From: Euprymna scolopes
Lineage: Eukaryota; Mollusca; Cephalopoda; Sepiida; Sepiolidae
DNA: 40,977 nt
Reading direction: 5' to 3'
Assembly: GCA_024364805.1 (NCBI GenBank)
Contig: CM044506.1
Location: forward strand, 100,084,557 to 100,125,533
In this document: positions 11,380-21,309 of the stretch, piece after piece
Layout of the letters: every line of letters starts with the position of its first letter
How positions within the stretch are numbered: position 1 is the stretch's first letter
Position numbers and translations under genes: made by a program
Notes under the pieces: model-generated
Database searches by the model: none
Seen by the model: the letters and a program-made list of their open reading frames with translations, nothing else
Told to the model about the DNA's origin: nothing

Positions 11380-12965
11380 AAAAAATCTGCATGATGTATA
11401 TACCTATGATTAAACAAAAATATATTCCAAGAATTATATAAATTGATCAATTAATTTTACTTTTAAACAAGAAAATCTAATTGATTCACTGACTTAGTTG
11501 GATTTGAATCTTAGAATTCACCCTCAGCCATTTCTTTGTTCATCCGTTCATTCATAAAATTCTCAATAACTACTAATCACATTTTTCTGAAATTTTGCAT
11601 GAAGTTAAAACTACCCATGAGGAAATGTAGCATTCTCAGATTTTTGATAAAAATTTTGCTTGCATCACAAAAAAAAAGAGGGGGTGGTAAAAATGGCCAA
11701 AAATAGCACTTAGCGGGACACAGAATCCTTTCTGACCATAGATTTTGCTGAAAATTACCCAAAAGCAAGATTACATGGATATACATCTGGAAACGTAATA
11801 TTTGAGCCCCAGGGTGTTTTAGGAGTGAAAAACTTTGTGGCTGATTTTATTTTTCTCTAAAAGTTCATATTTGTGTCTAAATAGGGTTTTTTTAAAATGG
11901 TACCAAATTTTAACAAATTAAGACAGTTTGTCAAAACTGTATCATTTGGCTGTTTTAGCCCTATGTTTTACATCAGGCCAGAGGTTTAAAATGGTCAAAA
12001 TAGGTAACAGTTCTACAATTGATTTTGTAGAACTGTACAAGGGAAGTAACTGTTGTAGACTCGATTTTATAAATCGAGATTATGTATTCATAGAATGAAC
12101 TTTAATACATGCGATTGGTTTACAATATAAGTTTACAAACTAGTAAGCAGTCAACTCATTTTTTAAAAGTGCCTTCTACACATGACTGAAGATCCGACCT
12201 TTATCAAACTATACTTTTGTGGGGAGGCAAGTAAATAAGAACATGTCAATTCGGATTTGTTTTACAATCCAAATTGACTACGCATTTATTCCAAGTCATG
12301 TTACGTGTGGATGTTAGGCTGAGGAGTTTGAATAATAAACTTTCAGCTAACGTTCATAGTCAGTCATGAAGATTTTGTCAGTGATAAAAACCTTCAAATT
12401 TTTGTACTTTGTACGTAGATCATTTAGAGTTTTATTAGAAAGGGTCTTTCTTGATCTGCCATGAAAAATAGAAGAATGAAAAGCCGTGTGAAGTGTGGTG
12501 CTGTTTATTTTACTGGCTGAAGTACCAGTGGGATTGCAACAAGAACAGCTGGATGTTCCATATTCCGAGAGAAAGTGTTCGCTTGAGGTAACCAGCTATA
12601 AAGTTAACCACATGACTCTTCAGTCCCACCAGAAAAACATGACAAAGGCACCATATAGCTTTTGGCTTGTTTTATAAGTATCCAGGAGCGACCGGCTTGC
12701 TTGCCATTTCGAAAAAAAAAAAAATCCAGTATAAATTATGGAGTTATGTTGAAATGGCCTACAAATTTCAATTGTTTAAAATGATTTTCTTTATAAAATG
12801 ATTAAGTTCATCAATTTACATATTTTTGGAATATATTTTTGTTTCGGCATGGATACAGATTTTTTATTTTTGTTTCTTAATATAGGGGGAATTCTGGACA
12901 AGAACCAAATGCTTCATTTTTAAACAGATTCATTTTAGATTATAGTTGGACAATCTTTTTTTATT
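11380..12965. mobile_element. Fold-back element M1, copy 2, split by about 1.2 kb
   Basis: The left arm at about 11380-11500 (ATCTGCATGATGTATATACC, then ATATTCCAAGAATTATATAA, then TTGATCAATTAATTTTA) matches the left arm of copy 1. The centre and right arm resume at about 12680 (GGAGCGACCGGCTTGCTTGC, then TTTTTGGAATATA and GAATTCTGGACAAG at 12825-12905). The intervening 11500-12680 is absent from copies 1 and 3 and is taken as a later insertion. It holds two small palindromes near 12010-12080 but no recognised domain; the 60-codon frame at 12495-12677 is unsupported. Confidence 0.65.
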
Positions 12966-13184
12966 ATTGTAAGGACAGATATTGAATCTGAATAAGCAAT
13001 CATTTGGTTTGAATTTATTTTGTCAATAGCTATGTCAATACTGCATTATAGAGATTGTGCCTAGGAGTAAAAAAATAAAATGCAATAATTTAAAATAATC
13101 TAACTCACTTTAGCTATATTATACAATCAGGAGTATCTTGAATAAAATGAGTTCTCAATTTGAAAATGTAGCATTACATGTTAT

Positions 13185-13577
13185 TTGCAATTGTTAAATT
13201 TTAAAAAAAAGGAAAAGAAAAGAAAACAAAGAAGGTTAGTATATGGTAGCATAAGTATGAAAAATCTGGAATTAAAAAGTGAAGTTAATAGAATGGCAAG
13301 GGATTTGTTTATAAATAAGCAAAAGTTATTTGAGATATGCAAGCAACCTAATTTTTCAAAACGCAAAAAGTTTAGTGTCAACGCCATTTATTCAATACTT
13401 ACCTTTCCTAAGAATGGAAAAAGGTTAGTAATGAAACAATTAAAACAGAAGTTTTTGTTTGGTATAACCATGTATGTCATGTGGTTATGTATTAATTGGG
13501 GCAAAACGCTTTTAGAATTAGATTTCGGTATTATTTGCCAAAAGGAAAAGTTATTAGGTATGATCAACTGGGTTTAA
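13185..13577 (+). other. Unidentified 130-codon open frame
   Basis: This is one of the longest uninterrupted frames in the window: a lysine-rich product with no signal peptide, metal-binding motif or catalytic motif that I recognise. It begins in an A-rich tract, which by itself yields lysine codons, and no splice sites or neighbouring homologous frames support it. The direction is opposite to the host gene. It could be a decayed transposon ORF or chance openness in AT-rich DNA. I do not claim it as a gene. Confidence 0.15.
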
Positions 13578-13689
13578 CCCTACAATCACCTTTAAACACA
13601 TACACAAGGATATGTATTTGATGGTTAGTTTAATCATAACTTCGAAAGGATTTGAAGTACTGACAACCAATGTTCCATGTGAAAGAACA

Positions 13690-13910
13690 TTAAACTACCT
13701 AAATGGAAGAGCCCTTGAGAATGTTGAGGTGTTTAAATATTAGGAGGCACAAACAAAAACATGTATCACTTATACAAGATTCAAAATAAAGCCATCAACA
13801 AAGTGTTTAATATGCCAAATGTTGATGCGAACCGCATTGCTCTATGGTGCCGAGACAGGAGACTTTCAGCGACTGAAAGTATTCAATCATCACCATAGTC
13901 GTTTTATCTT
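13690..13910 (+). mobile_element. Possible short LINE fragment (RT thumb-like)
   Basis: A plus-strand translation gives VEVFKY, then about 30 residues later MRTALLYGAETGDFQRLK. This recalls the 'FKYLG ... LLYGAETW' block after the reverse transcriptase of RTE/CR1-type LINEs. There is at least one in-frame stop and no other domain. Similarity is by eye and short, so it is tentative. Confidence 0.35.
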
Positions 13911-13993
13911 GTGAATAAGTTTCCCCTTGTCTGTTGCCAATGCAATCGTGACACATTGGTCATGCTCCACCCAGTCTTGACAATGGTACTCAT

Positions 13994-14202
13994 GTCGAAA
14001 TTAGTAAAATATCCAAAAATTACGAAAAATGATAAAGAAAATTATTGAAAATAGTTTGCAAAAAAAATAGCATATTATATTCAAACAAAAGGTTGTAACT
14101 TAATTTGGAATCTGTTTATTTAAAGTACATTTCAAAAATGATAATGGCAGATCAATGGATCATGAAAGTACATGTTTAATGTAATAATGTTACTAATTTG
14201 AC
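13994..14202. mobile_element. Short-TIR MITE (family M3), copy a, 209 bp
   Basis: The element starts GTCGAAATTAGTAAAATAT and ends with the inverted counterpart ATGTTACTAATTTGAC. The body has ATCCAAAAATTACGAAAA near the left end and AATGGCAGATCAATGGATCA near the right. Copy b, split at 14413/17330, shares both halves. It has no coding capacity. The superfamily is unknown; its left interior also matches the inner arms of element M2 at 18797. Confidence 0.65.
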
Positions 14203-14412
14203 GGGAGAAGCAAGTTCGAAAACAGTTGACAGTTTTCATTTTCATGTAATGGGTTAATGAGATTTAGAATAGTTTTCAGATGAAAAATTTTAAAAAATTT
14301 GATGTTAATATTTTGTCCCATAGTTTGTTTTTTGGAATAATATTGATAATTTGGTGTTCATTCAGAATAATGAAAACTGTAAAATTTAATTTCAACTGAA
14401 AGCAATTGTCAT

Positions 14413-14462
14413 GTCGAAATTAGTAACATATTCAAAAATTATGAAAAGTGATGAAATAGAAG
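14413..14462. mobile_element. MITE M3 copy b, left piece (interrupted)
   Basis: The sequence begins GTCGAAATTAGTAACATATT and runs through ATTCAAAAATTATGAAAAGT, matching the left end of copy a. It stops abruptly at 14462, where LINE-A copy 2 begins. Its right end lies at 17245-17330. Confidence 0.6.
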
Positions 14463-15345
14463 ATTACCTTACAGATGCTAAACTTCTGACCAACCAACAT
14501 TATGGATTTATGCAAGCCTGTTCCACAGCAGACATCCTAATTTCTGAACATATATACGATCCACTGGACAAAGCAGGGTAGGGTAGAGCGGTAGCTCTAG
14601 ATATATCTAAATATCTAAGGCTTTTGACAGGGTATGGCATGAAGGTCTTCTCAGGATAATCAGATCATACGGTATCACTGGAAGAATACTTAATTAAATC
14701 TTTCTTAGATAAGAGAAAAATTCAGGTTGTCCTCGACTGTCGTACATCCAAACAATATGATATAAATGCAGGAGTGCCTCAGGGGTCTATCCTTAGACCT
14801 ATTATTTCTAATATTCATAAATGACCTCCCTGACAAAATTGTTTGTGAGATGGGTATATATCCTGACGACACCATGCTCTATAACAGACACGACAGGAAA
14901 ACAAATGAACACATATCTAAAGAAATAGCAGAAACACTAGAGGAAGACCTCTGATCTGTAGTGGAATGAGGACAAAAATGGATGGCCACATTCAATGCTG
15001 CTAAACTTGTTTCCTTCAATAATTACAAGAAACCTTCTCTACCACCAATAGCAATGGCCAGTGACTATCTGAAAGTACATCTTTTAAACTCCTCGGCCTA
15101 ACGTTCACAGGAAACACGAGTTGGAACAATTACATTGAGAGTATTGCCAGAACCACTGAAGAAGGTAGGTTCTCTCTACCGTGCTAGAAAGCTACTAACG
15201 CCCAAAAGTATCCCGTACCTCTATAAGGCCACCATTTGCCCATGTATGGATTATTGTTGTCATATTTAGGATGGTGCATCTGCTAGACAAGGTTCAAAAG
15301 AGAGTTGCCAACCTGATAGGTCCTGAACTGTCATCTAAGCTAAAC
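14463..15345 (+). mobile_element. LINE-A copy 2, reverse transcriptase fragment
   Basis: Broken plus-strand frames encode a Jockey/CR1-like reverse transcriptase from LLTNQHYGF (RT2) through AFDRVWHEGL (RT3 region), a KRKIQVV..YDINAGVPQGSIL stretch (RT4) and a decayed catalytic motif (YPDDT in place of YADDT near 14862). It then runs through NRHDRKTNEHISKE to the thumb (CHI...VQKRVANLIGPE) at 15240-15340. Several frameshifts and stops make it inactive. It ends abruptly where the minus-strand mariner remnant starts. It overlaps in content with copy 3, so the two are separate insertions in the same orientation. Confidence 0.85.
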
Positions 15346-15349
15346 ACAT

Positions 15350-16020
15350 GAAACTAGTTCCCTTTGAAGTGATCGCCCCTGGTTGCAATGCATATGTACA
15401 GTTCCAACAACTTCTGGAAGGCCCTACGGAAATCCTCTTGTGAGAGCATGTCAAGGACGCTCATCACAGCTGCTTTCATCAATTATCTTATAACGACAAC
15501 TTAGTTATTCCCTCAGCTCAAGGAAAACCTTAAAGTCACAGGTAGCAAGGTTTGGACTATGAGGAGAGTGATGCCCATCTTGGTCAAATAGTCTGACAAG
15601 CATGCAGTTGTAGACTGCACCTTTGGACAATCTCCCACATTTTCAGTTCTTCAAAGAATTGTGTGTACAGTTCCCACACTGACATCAAACTGCACTTATT
15701 GGCAGTCCTTATCCATGAAATTCTTTATTTGGCCAATCAACTTTAGTGTTCTGACTTCCTTACTCCTCCCACACCTCATTATCCCTAAAACTCCTTGCCT
15801 CTTATGCCACTCAAAAACTGATGCTCAATTCATGAAAGATGGTCCAAAAGCAGTCTGAAGCATTCCATACATTTTTGTGGCATTTTTTCAAAGTTTAAAA
15901 ACAGAATTTTATTACATATCCTTCGCAAATGTCCTCATTGCATTTTTGAAATTTACCAGCCGTGATAAGCAGGCTTTCGTAGGGTGTATTGCAATTCCTG
16001 CTATAGCTGTTCATTTGACC
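15350..16020 (-). mobile_element. Degenerate mariner (Mos1/GVQW-like) transposase
   Basis: Minus-strand frames encode a decayed mariner transposase. From the N-terminus there is IKFCF..LKKNATKMYGMLQ-like, TAFGPSFMN, ASVFEWHKR (the HTH_48 DNA-binding region) near 15790-15870, GRSKEVRTLKLIGQIKNFMD near 15715-15775 and QFDVSVGTVHTI near 15660. After a gap comes the catalytic-domain block HHSPHSPNLATCDFKVFLEL near 15520-15590, the counterpart of the usual HPPYSPDLAPCDFWLFPKL. The region holding the first two catalytic aspartates is missing or unreadable, with several stops. Terminal inverted repeats were not located. It sits between two LINE-A copies. Confidence 0.8.
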
Positions 16021-16044
16021 TGAAATCATAAACAATGGTCAGTC

Positions 16045-17115
16045 ATCTAATAAGAAAAATCCAGGTTGTCGATGGTTGTACACCTAAACAATGATATAAA
16101 TGCGGGAGTGCCTCAGGGGTCTATCCTTGGACCTCTATTGTTCCTACTATTTATTAATGACCTCAGACAAAATTGCCTCTGAGATGGGTATATATGCTGA
16201 TGACACCACACTCTATAACAGGCATGACAGGAAAACAAATGAACACATATCTAAAGAAATGGCAAAAACACTAGAGGATGACCTCCAATCTAGTGGAATG
16301 GGGACAAAAATGGATGGTCACATTCAATGCTGCCAAGACTAAACTGGTTTCCTTCAATAATTACAAGAAACCTTCTCTACCACCAATAGCAATGGCCAGT
16401 GACTATCTGAAAGTACATCTTTCAAACTGCTTGGCCTAACGTTCACAGGAAACACGAGTTGGAACAATTACATTGAAAGCGTTCAAGAAGGTAGGCTCTC
16501 TCTACCGTGCTAGAAAACTACTAACACCCGAAAGTATCCTGTACCTCTATAAGGCCACCATTCGCCCATGTATGGAGTATTGCTATCACATTTGGGCTGG
16601 TGCATCTGCTACTAGTTTCTCGCTCCTAGACAAGGTTCAAAAGAGAGTTGCCAATCTGATAGATGCCAGTTCAGGGCAGGGCCTAAGCTTCAGCCTCTGT
16701 CCCATCGACGAAATGTTGCATCCCTCTGCCTGTTCTACAAGTATTTTAATGGTGAATGCTCTGGCGAACTGCAGACACTTGTGCCCCCACGACGTAGACA
16801 CCCTCGACAAACCCGACAGGCAGTTAAATCCCACCTGCACACAGTACATATCCCTAGATGTAAAAGATCTTTATACTCCAGTAGCTTCCTCCTCAGAACT
16901 GCTAAACTCTGGAATTCCATTCCAGGCCACTGCTTCCAACTGTACTGACATGCAGAAGTTCAAGTGCAACGTGAACCAACATCTTGCTGCCCAAATCCCT
17001 ACATAGTACCCCAGTAGTTGTTGCCTCTGATAGTAGCCCCCTACACCAAAGTGGCAATGTGCCTTGTTTGGGGTGAAAATGTAAAAAAAAAAAAAATAAA
17101 ATAAAAAAAAAAAAA
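16045..17115 (+). mobile_element. LINE-A copy 3, 3' half with A-tail
   Basis: The best preserved LINE-A copy. It starts inside RT4 (NAGVPQGSILGPLLFL), keeps the catalytic YADDTTLYNRHDRK motif near 16190-16230 and continues through the thumb and C-terminal region in the open frame 16473-17006 (177 codons; KKVGSLYRARKLLTPESI, MEYCYHIWAGA, KVQKRVANLI). It ends with KFKCNVNQHLAAQIPT and a stop at 17004-17006. The 3' UTR (CCCCTACACCAAAGTGGCAA, then TGTGCCTTGTTTGGGG) is followed by an A-rich tail at about 17083-17115. The 5' part, including the endonuclease, is absent. A frameshift near 16310-16470 and a lost stretch in the C-terminal third mark it as inactive. Confidence 0.9.
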
Positions 17116-17244
17116 TGTATAGCAATAACATTCTGAATTTTCAAAAATCTATGCAAATTTTAAATACCTGTACAAAAAACGTTTGGAAACTTATTTAAAT
17201 ATACAAGGTGCCTTCGATAAAATTCCAGACGATGTTACTATCCT

Positions 17245-17330
17245 TGTTTGCTACATTTTAAAAATAATGGCAGATCATTGAATTGTGAAAGTAAATGTTT
17301 AATGTAGTGTAATATATTACTAATTTCGAC
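17245..17330. mobile_element. MITE M3 copy b, right piece
   Basis: The sequence AATGGCAGATCATTGAATTG followed by TACTAATTTCGAC at 17318-17330 matches the right end of M3 copy a. Together with 14413-14462 it makes one element of about 135 readable bases, interrupted by about 2.8 kb of LINE-A and mariner DNA. Confidence 0.6.
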
Positions 17331-17430
17331 AGGACATCGTTTTGGAAATTTTTCAATTAGTCATTATTATTTCGAACAAATGCTACTAATATATTCTAAT
17401 GGAACAAAAAAAAAAAAAAAAAAAAAAAAA

Positions 17431-17692
17431 NNNNNNNNNNNNNNNNNNNNNNNNNNNNNNNNNNNNNNNNNNNNNNNNNNNNNNNNNNNNNNNNNNNNNN
17501 NNNNNNNNNNNNNNNNNNNNNNNNNNNNNNNNNNNNNNNNNNNNNNNNNNNNNNNNNNNNNNNNNNNNNNNNNNNNNNNNNNNNNNNNNNNNNNNNNNNN
17601 NNNNNNNNNNNNNNNNNNNNNNNNNNNNNNNNNNNNNNNNNNNNNNNNNNNNNNNNNNNNNNNNNNNNNNNNNNNNNNNNNNNNNNNNNNNN
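17431..17692. other. Assembly gap (262 N) inside an A-run
   Basis: Unknown bases flanked on the left by an A-run (17406-17430) and on the right by another (17693-17718). The gap probably reflects a homopolymer that could not be assembled. The missing sequence and true length cannot be judged; any open frame reported across it is an artefact. Confidence 0.98.
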
Positions 17693-17718
17693 AAAAAAAA
17701 AAAAAAAAAAAAAAAAAA

Positions 17719-18055
17719 TGCTCATTATTACTAGCTACTCACTTGTTTGTGCCTTACAGAAGGATTGCCAGAAAAAGCATCTTGAATCTGAAAGAATAAA
17801 CGATCTTTAAGGGATGCAGTAGTTGATGCTAACAGAATGGACGACTCCCTAGGGAAAGTTCTCATCTTTGGAAAGAATCAACAGTTAACCATTTTCGACA
17901 TTTGTAGGATTCAAAGAAAACGAATAAATCATGAATGATATGAACGAGATCGACACCAATTGTCGAAAGATAGAAACAAGGATTGATAACTTGTTGGATT
18001 AGAGACAAAAATAAGTTTCTTCAGTGGAAAAGAATTTTTTTTCAAAACATTTCCA
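17719..18055. other. Unassigned intronic sequence
   Basis: No recognisable domain or repeat structure between the gap and the left arm of fold-back M1 copy 3. Confidence 0.45.
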
Positions 18056-18294
18056 GATCTCGTCTAGAATTCCACCTATATTAAAAAACAAAGAAAACTG
18101 ATTTATATGGAACAAAAATGTCATATTCCAAAAAGCACACAAATTGATAATTTTGTTTTAAACTAGAAAAAAAATCATGTTTAATGAGGAAGCAAGGACG
18201 AGGTGTCTCACTGCCATCTTAAACAAAACGAGATAACTTAATTCAAATTTAAGATTTATTTATTTTTCGCTCGTAATAATTTATCTTTAATTGC

Positions 18295-18530
18295 TTAACC
18301 TTTTATGATCTGGTTGAACTAATTTGTTCAGTCATAAGTAAATAAATATAATGGCATAAATAAAATGGAAATTTATTCAAACACACCTTGTACATATTAG
18401 TTCAGTATCTGGTAGATGCCAGATACCTCTAGATTGCAACTGTCCATTGCTTACATTCAGTATGCCACCATCTAAAATTAAATTTTTTTTTTTAATCATC
18501 TATATCATAATTCAGGTTATAAATGATTAA
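18295..18530. mobile_element. piggyBac-like MITE, copy 1, 236 bp
   Basis: Both ends carry TTAA (18295-18298 and 18527-18530), the target duplication of piggyBac elements. The inward termini are imperfect inverted repeats: CCTTTTATGATCTGGTTGAA on the left, and TCATTTATAACCTGAATTAT as the reverse complement of the right. The body TGCCAGATACCTCTAGATTG, then CAACTGTCCATTGCTTAC, recurs in the longer copy at 28637-29034, relative to which this copy lacks about 160 internal bases. It has no transposase. It is nested in fold-back M1 copy 3. Confidence 0.8.
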
Positions 18531-18548
18531 AATCAAAAAATTATTTTA

Positions 18549-18551
<3 letters not shown>

Positions 18552-18600
<49 letters not shown>
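18552..18600. repeat. Poly-A run, 49 bases
   Basis: Pure A-run on the plus strand between the piggyBac-like MITE and the right arm of fold-back M1 copy 3. No retroposon body is recognisable beside it. Confidence 0.95.
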
Positions 18601-18602
<2 letters not shown>

Positions 18603-18796
18603 GATTTTTGGAATATAATCTTTGTTCAGCGATGAGTATATACAAAGATTTTTCTGTATTTTTGTTCGAATACAAGGAAATTCTGGACAAGCACCAAATT
18701 TTTGTGGAAGATTGTATTTTCAAGTGTATTTGCAAATCCTAATGAATTTTTCAAAGAAAAAAAAATTTGGTAGAACAAAGTTTGGGTTCTTTTATA

Positions 18797-19170
18797 CTGA
18801 ATGAACAAAAAATATTGAATTTCAAGTAAAACAAAATGGCACCTACATAATGTTATGGCACAAATAACATCCAAAAATTACAAAAAATAAAGCAGAAAAT
18901 AATTTTGGATAAAAGGAATTTGTAAAAATGAAACAAAATCACTGTATTACAAAAGAGACAAACTAAAAAAATCTGTTGCTTAGGTCACATGATGCATGTA
19001 ATTTATTGGATAAATTTCTATTCCAGATATAAACTTTATCAACTGTTTTTCCATTAATTATTTTTCTTATTGTTTACCATAATTTTTGGATATGTTACCA
19101 CTTGCGATATAATTACATAGATACCATTTATTTTTACTTGAAATTCAATATTTTGATTTTTGCTCATTTG
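18797..19170. mobile_element. Long-TIR fold-back element M2, about 374 bp
   Basis: Arms of about 110-118 bases (18797-18905 and 19053-19170) are inverted copies: AATATTGAATTTCAAGTAAA, then AATGGCACCTACATAAT, then AACATCCAAAAATTAC on the left, mirrored by TTACTTGAAATTCAATATTT and GTAATTTTTGG-like blocks on the right. The centre of about 150 bases has no coding potential. The inner arm (ATCCAAAAATTAC, then AAAATAAAG) matches the left interior of MITE M3, so M2 and M3 look related. No target duplication was found. Confidence 0.78.
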
Positions 19171-21309
19171 ATATAGAAGCATCCAAAGTTTTCCTTAAAA
19201 CATATGGTTTTCTGCTTTTTTACTATCTGCTATCACTGGTTGGATTGACCTGCCTTTGTCCCTGAACAAGTATAGCATTTCTGTATACAGCAGCCCACTT
19301 TCATCGATCATTAGCTAATTCAGAAAATATAGGCAACTTATCCAAATTCCATAGACAAAGACAAACTACTTCTGGGTGTGAGAATGCTACTATATCTCCT
19401 TGTTGCAAAAATCTGACTGCCCATTAACATGTTTGTATCAACCAGGTAGCAAAGGATCTTATGGATGACCACTCCCTTAAGACACCCATAGTAATAACTT
19501 TGAAATATTTGTGGGGGAGGGGAGAAAAAATACTAGTGAATTAATCCTGAGAAATCCGAAGATTAACCTAAAAAAAATCCTTTAAATAAAAGGAATTAAA
19601 AACAATAATTGGTAGGAATATTAATACCAGTTTTGGTCATTAAAGAAAAAAGCTCCTTTATAAAAATAAAAAAAATTGAAAAATGAAGGATCATTAAGAG
19701 ACGTTAAAATCGTAATTTTTTTCTTTCACAAATGAAAGAATTTTCACTTATTTTAATCTTCATGCATGTTTAGAACATTTTCTTGAAATAAAACATTTCA
19801 AAAGAAACCAAGTATTGCCTAGATAGGATAACTAGTCTTGGTTAAGTTATTTTAAAAATTGCTTTCCCTTAGCAAAAATATTTCATATGATCCTGGTACC
19901 ATTTATACCAACATTTTTAGAGTCGTTGTACATTTTATGAAAGTTTGAGATTTGCTTTCATGAGAAATGAATTCGACCTTATTTTACATTTTTTATGACT
20001 ATCATTACATGCTGTATGACCGAAACAGCGTCATATGAAAATCTTCCTGCATATCAAGTTTTGTTGAAATTCACTATTACTTTTAGAATCTAAATGAAGA
20101 GTTGGAGCATTATTTCATGATCTATTCATGTAGACTAATGCAAGAATTTAATCTTAAGCCCTTGTCCATTTATATAAATCTTAGTCGTTTGTGTGTTTGT
20201 ATGTCTGCTCAAAAGTTGTCATCTGCGTCAAACCAACATGAACCTGATACTGTTAGAAAAAGCAATCAGACACAATATGGGGGGGGGGGAATTTTTATGT
20301 AGAAATGTTTTGTTTGAAGGGGGGGGGGGTCAGATAAAAATCTTAGTTTTGACACCGTTAATCACGCAAGTGCGAATGGTAGATTTGTTGTTTCATTTTA
20401 AAAAGCTAAATTTGCAACGTGATAGCATTGGTGGCTGTCTTGGTTCAAGTTATCGTGTGTTTGTTTACGAATTTAACTTTTGCAAGTTAGTGCCCACCAT
20501 GCTACATTTTTTTTAATAACGCTTTCTCTTTCCTAACTTTTTAAATTTTCAACTTCCTTATGCCACCAAAGTTGTTTTTTTTTTTTAACTATTAAAATAA
20601 TAAATTAAAATATATTTAACCGTATTTTACAATCGTTTCTTTTCATGTCATACACAGAGTCGTTTGTATGCATGTATGGCCAACTAAGGTTCCAAAACTA
20701 CTAACCAAAGATACACAAAGTTTATTTTATTGATTGGGGTTGCCCTGAATGCACACCTAAAATTTAGAAAAATATCCGAGGGTAAATTGGTCTAAGGTTT
20801 ATTAGAAGGTATAACTAATTTGAACATTTTATGATGTGATTATTTACCAGCTTAGAAAATGTACGCACATTTTTTTTCCATATTTAAATTTTAATAAATG
20901 TTTACTCCGGATTTTATTGGTATCACTTTATGAATTTAGTGAAATAAGGCTTGCTTGATGCTTAACCACAACCCCCGCCCCTTCTGAATCCGCACTGCTT
21001 GATGAGCATAGTGAAGCAAGGATTGCTTAATTCCAACTGTACCTCCTATTTAGATTTTTTTTTTGTTTGTTTCCTCCCGCTGGTTAATGCTGGGGTCATT
21101 CTGCTAGTGAAAAATAACAAAAACATTTTTAAAAAAGTTATCAAAAGATTAGATTCATTTTAGTAACTCATTGATGAAACTAAACTCTAAAAATGTGTGG
21201 TTTTGAATTATCTTAGTTTACATGAAGACGTACAAATTATATTCTTTGTTTTTCATACTTCCAGAGAAATCATACGAAAAGAGAGTGGGGGAAACATTTA
21301 AAAAGTATT
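19171..21309. other. Intronic DNA with two G-runs, nothing recognised
   Basis: AT-rich sequence. Two plus-strand G-runs of about ten bases occur at 20280-20290 and 20321-20330. The overlapping frames at 20102-20516 read through them and have no known motif. Region 19230-19500 is less AT-rich and may be an old repeat, but I could not name it. Confidence 0.45.

Larger units (their letters stand above)
18060..18745. mobile_element. Fold-back element M1, copy 3, with nested MITE
   Basis: The left arm at about 18060-18180 (AGAATTCCACCTATATTAAA, then CATATTCCAAAAAGCACACA) and the right arm at about 18601-18745 (GTGATTTTTGGAATATAATC, then AAATTCTGGACAAGCACCAA) are the arms of copies 1 and 2. The central block GGAAGCAAGG...GCCATCTTAAA at 18190-18225 matches the centre of copy 1. 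A piggyBac-like MITE (18295-18530) and a 49-base A-run (18552-18600) interrupt it, so M1 inserted first. Confidence 0.7.

Noticed and set aside
17380-17799. Open frames of about 110-139 codons across the N gap
   Set aside because: They exist only because unknown bases and A-runs contain no stop codon; they are artefacts.
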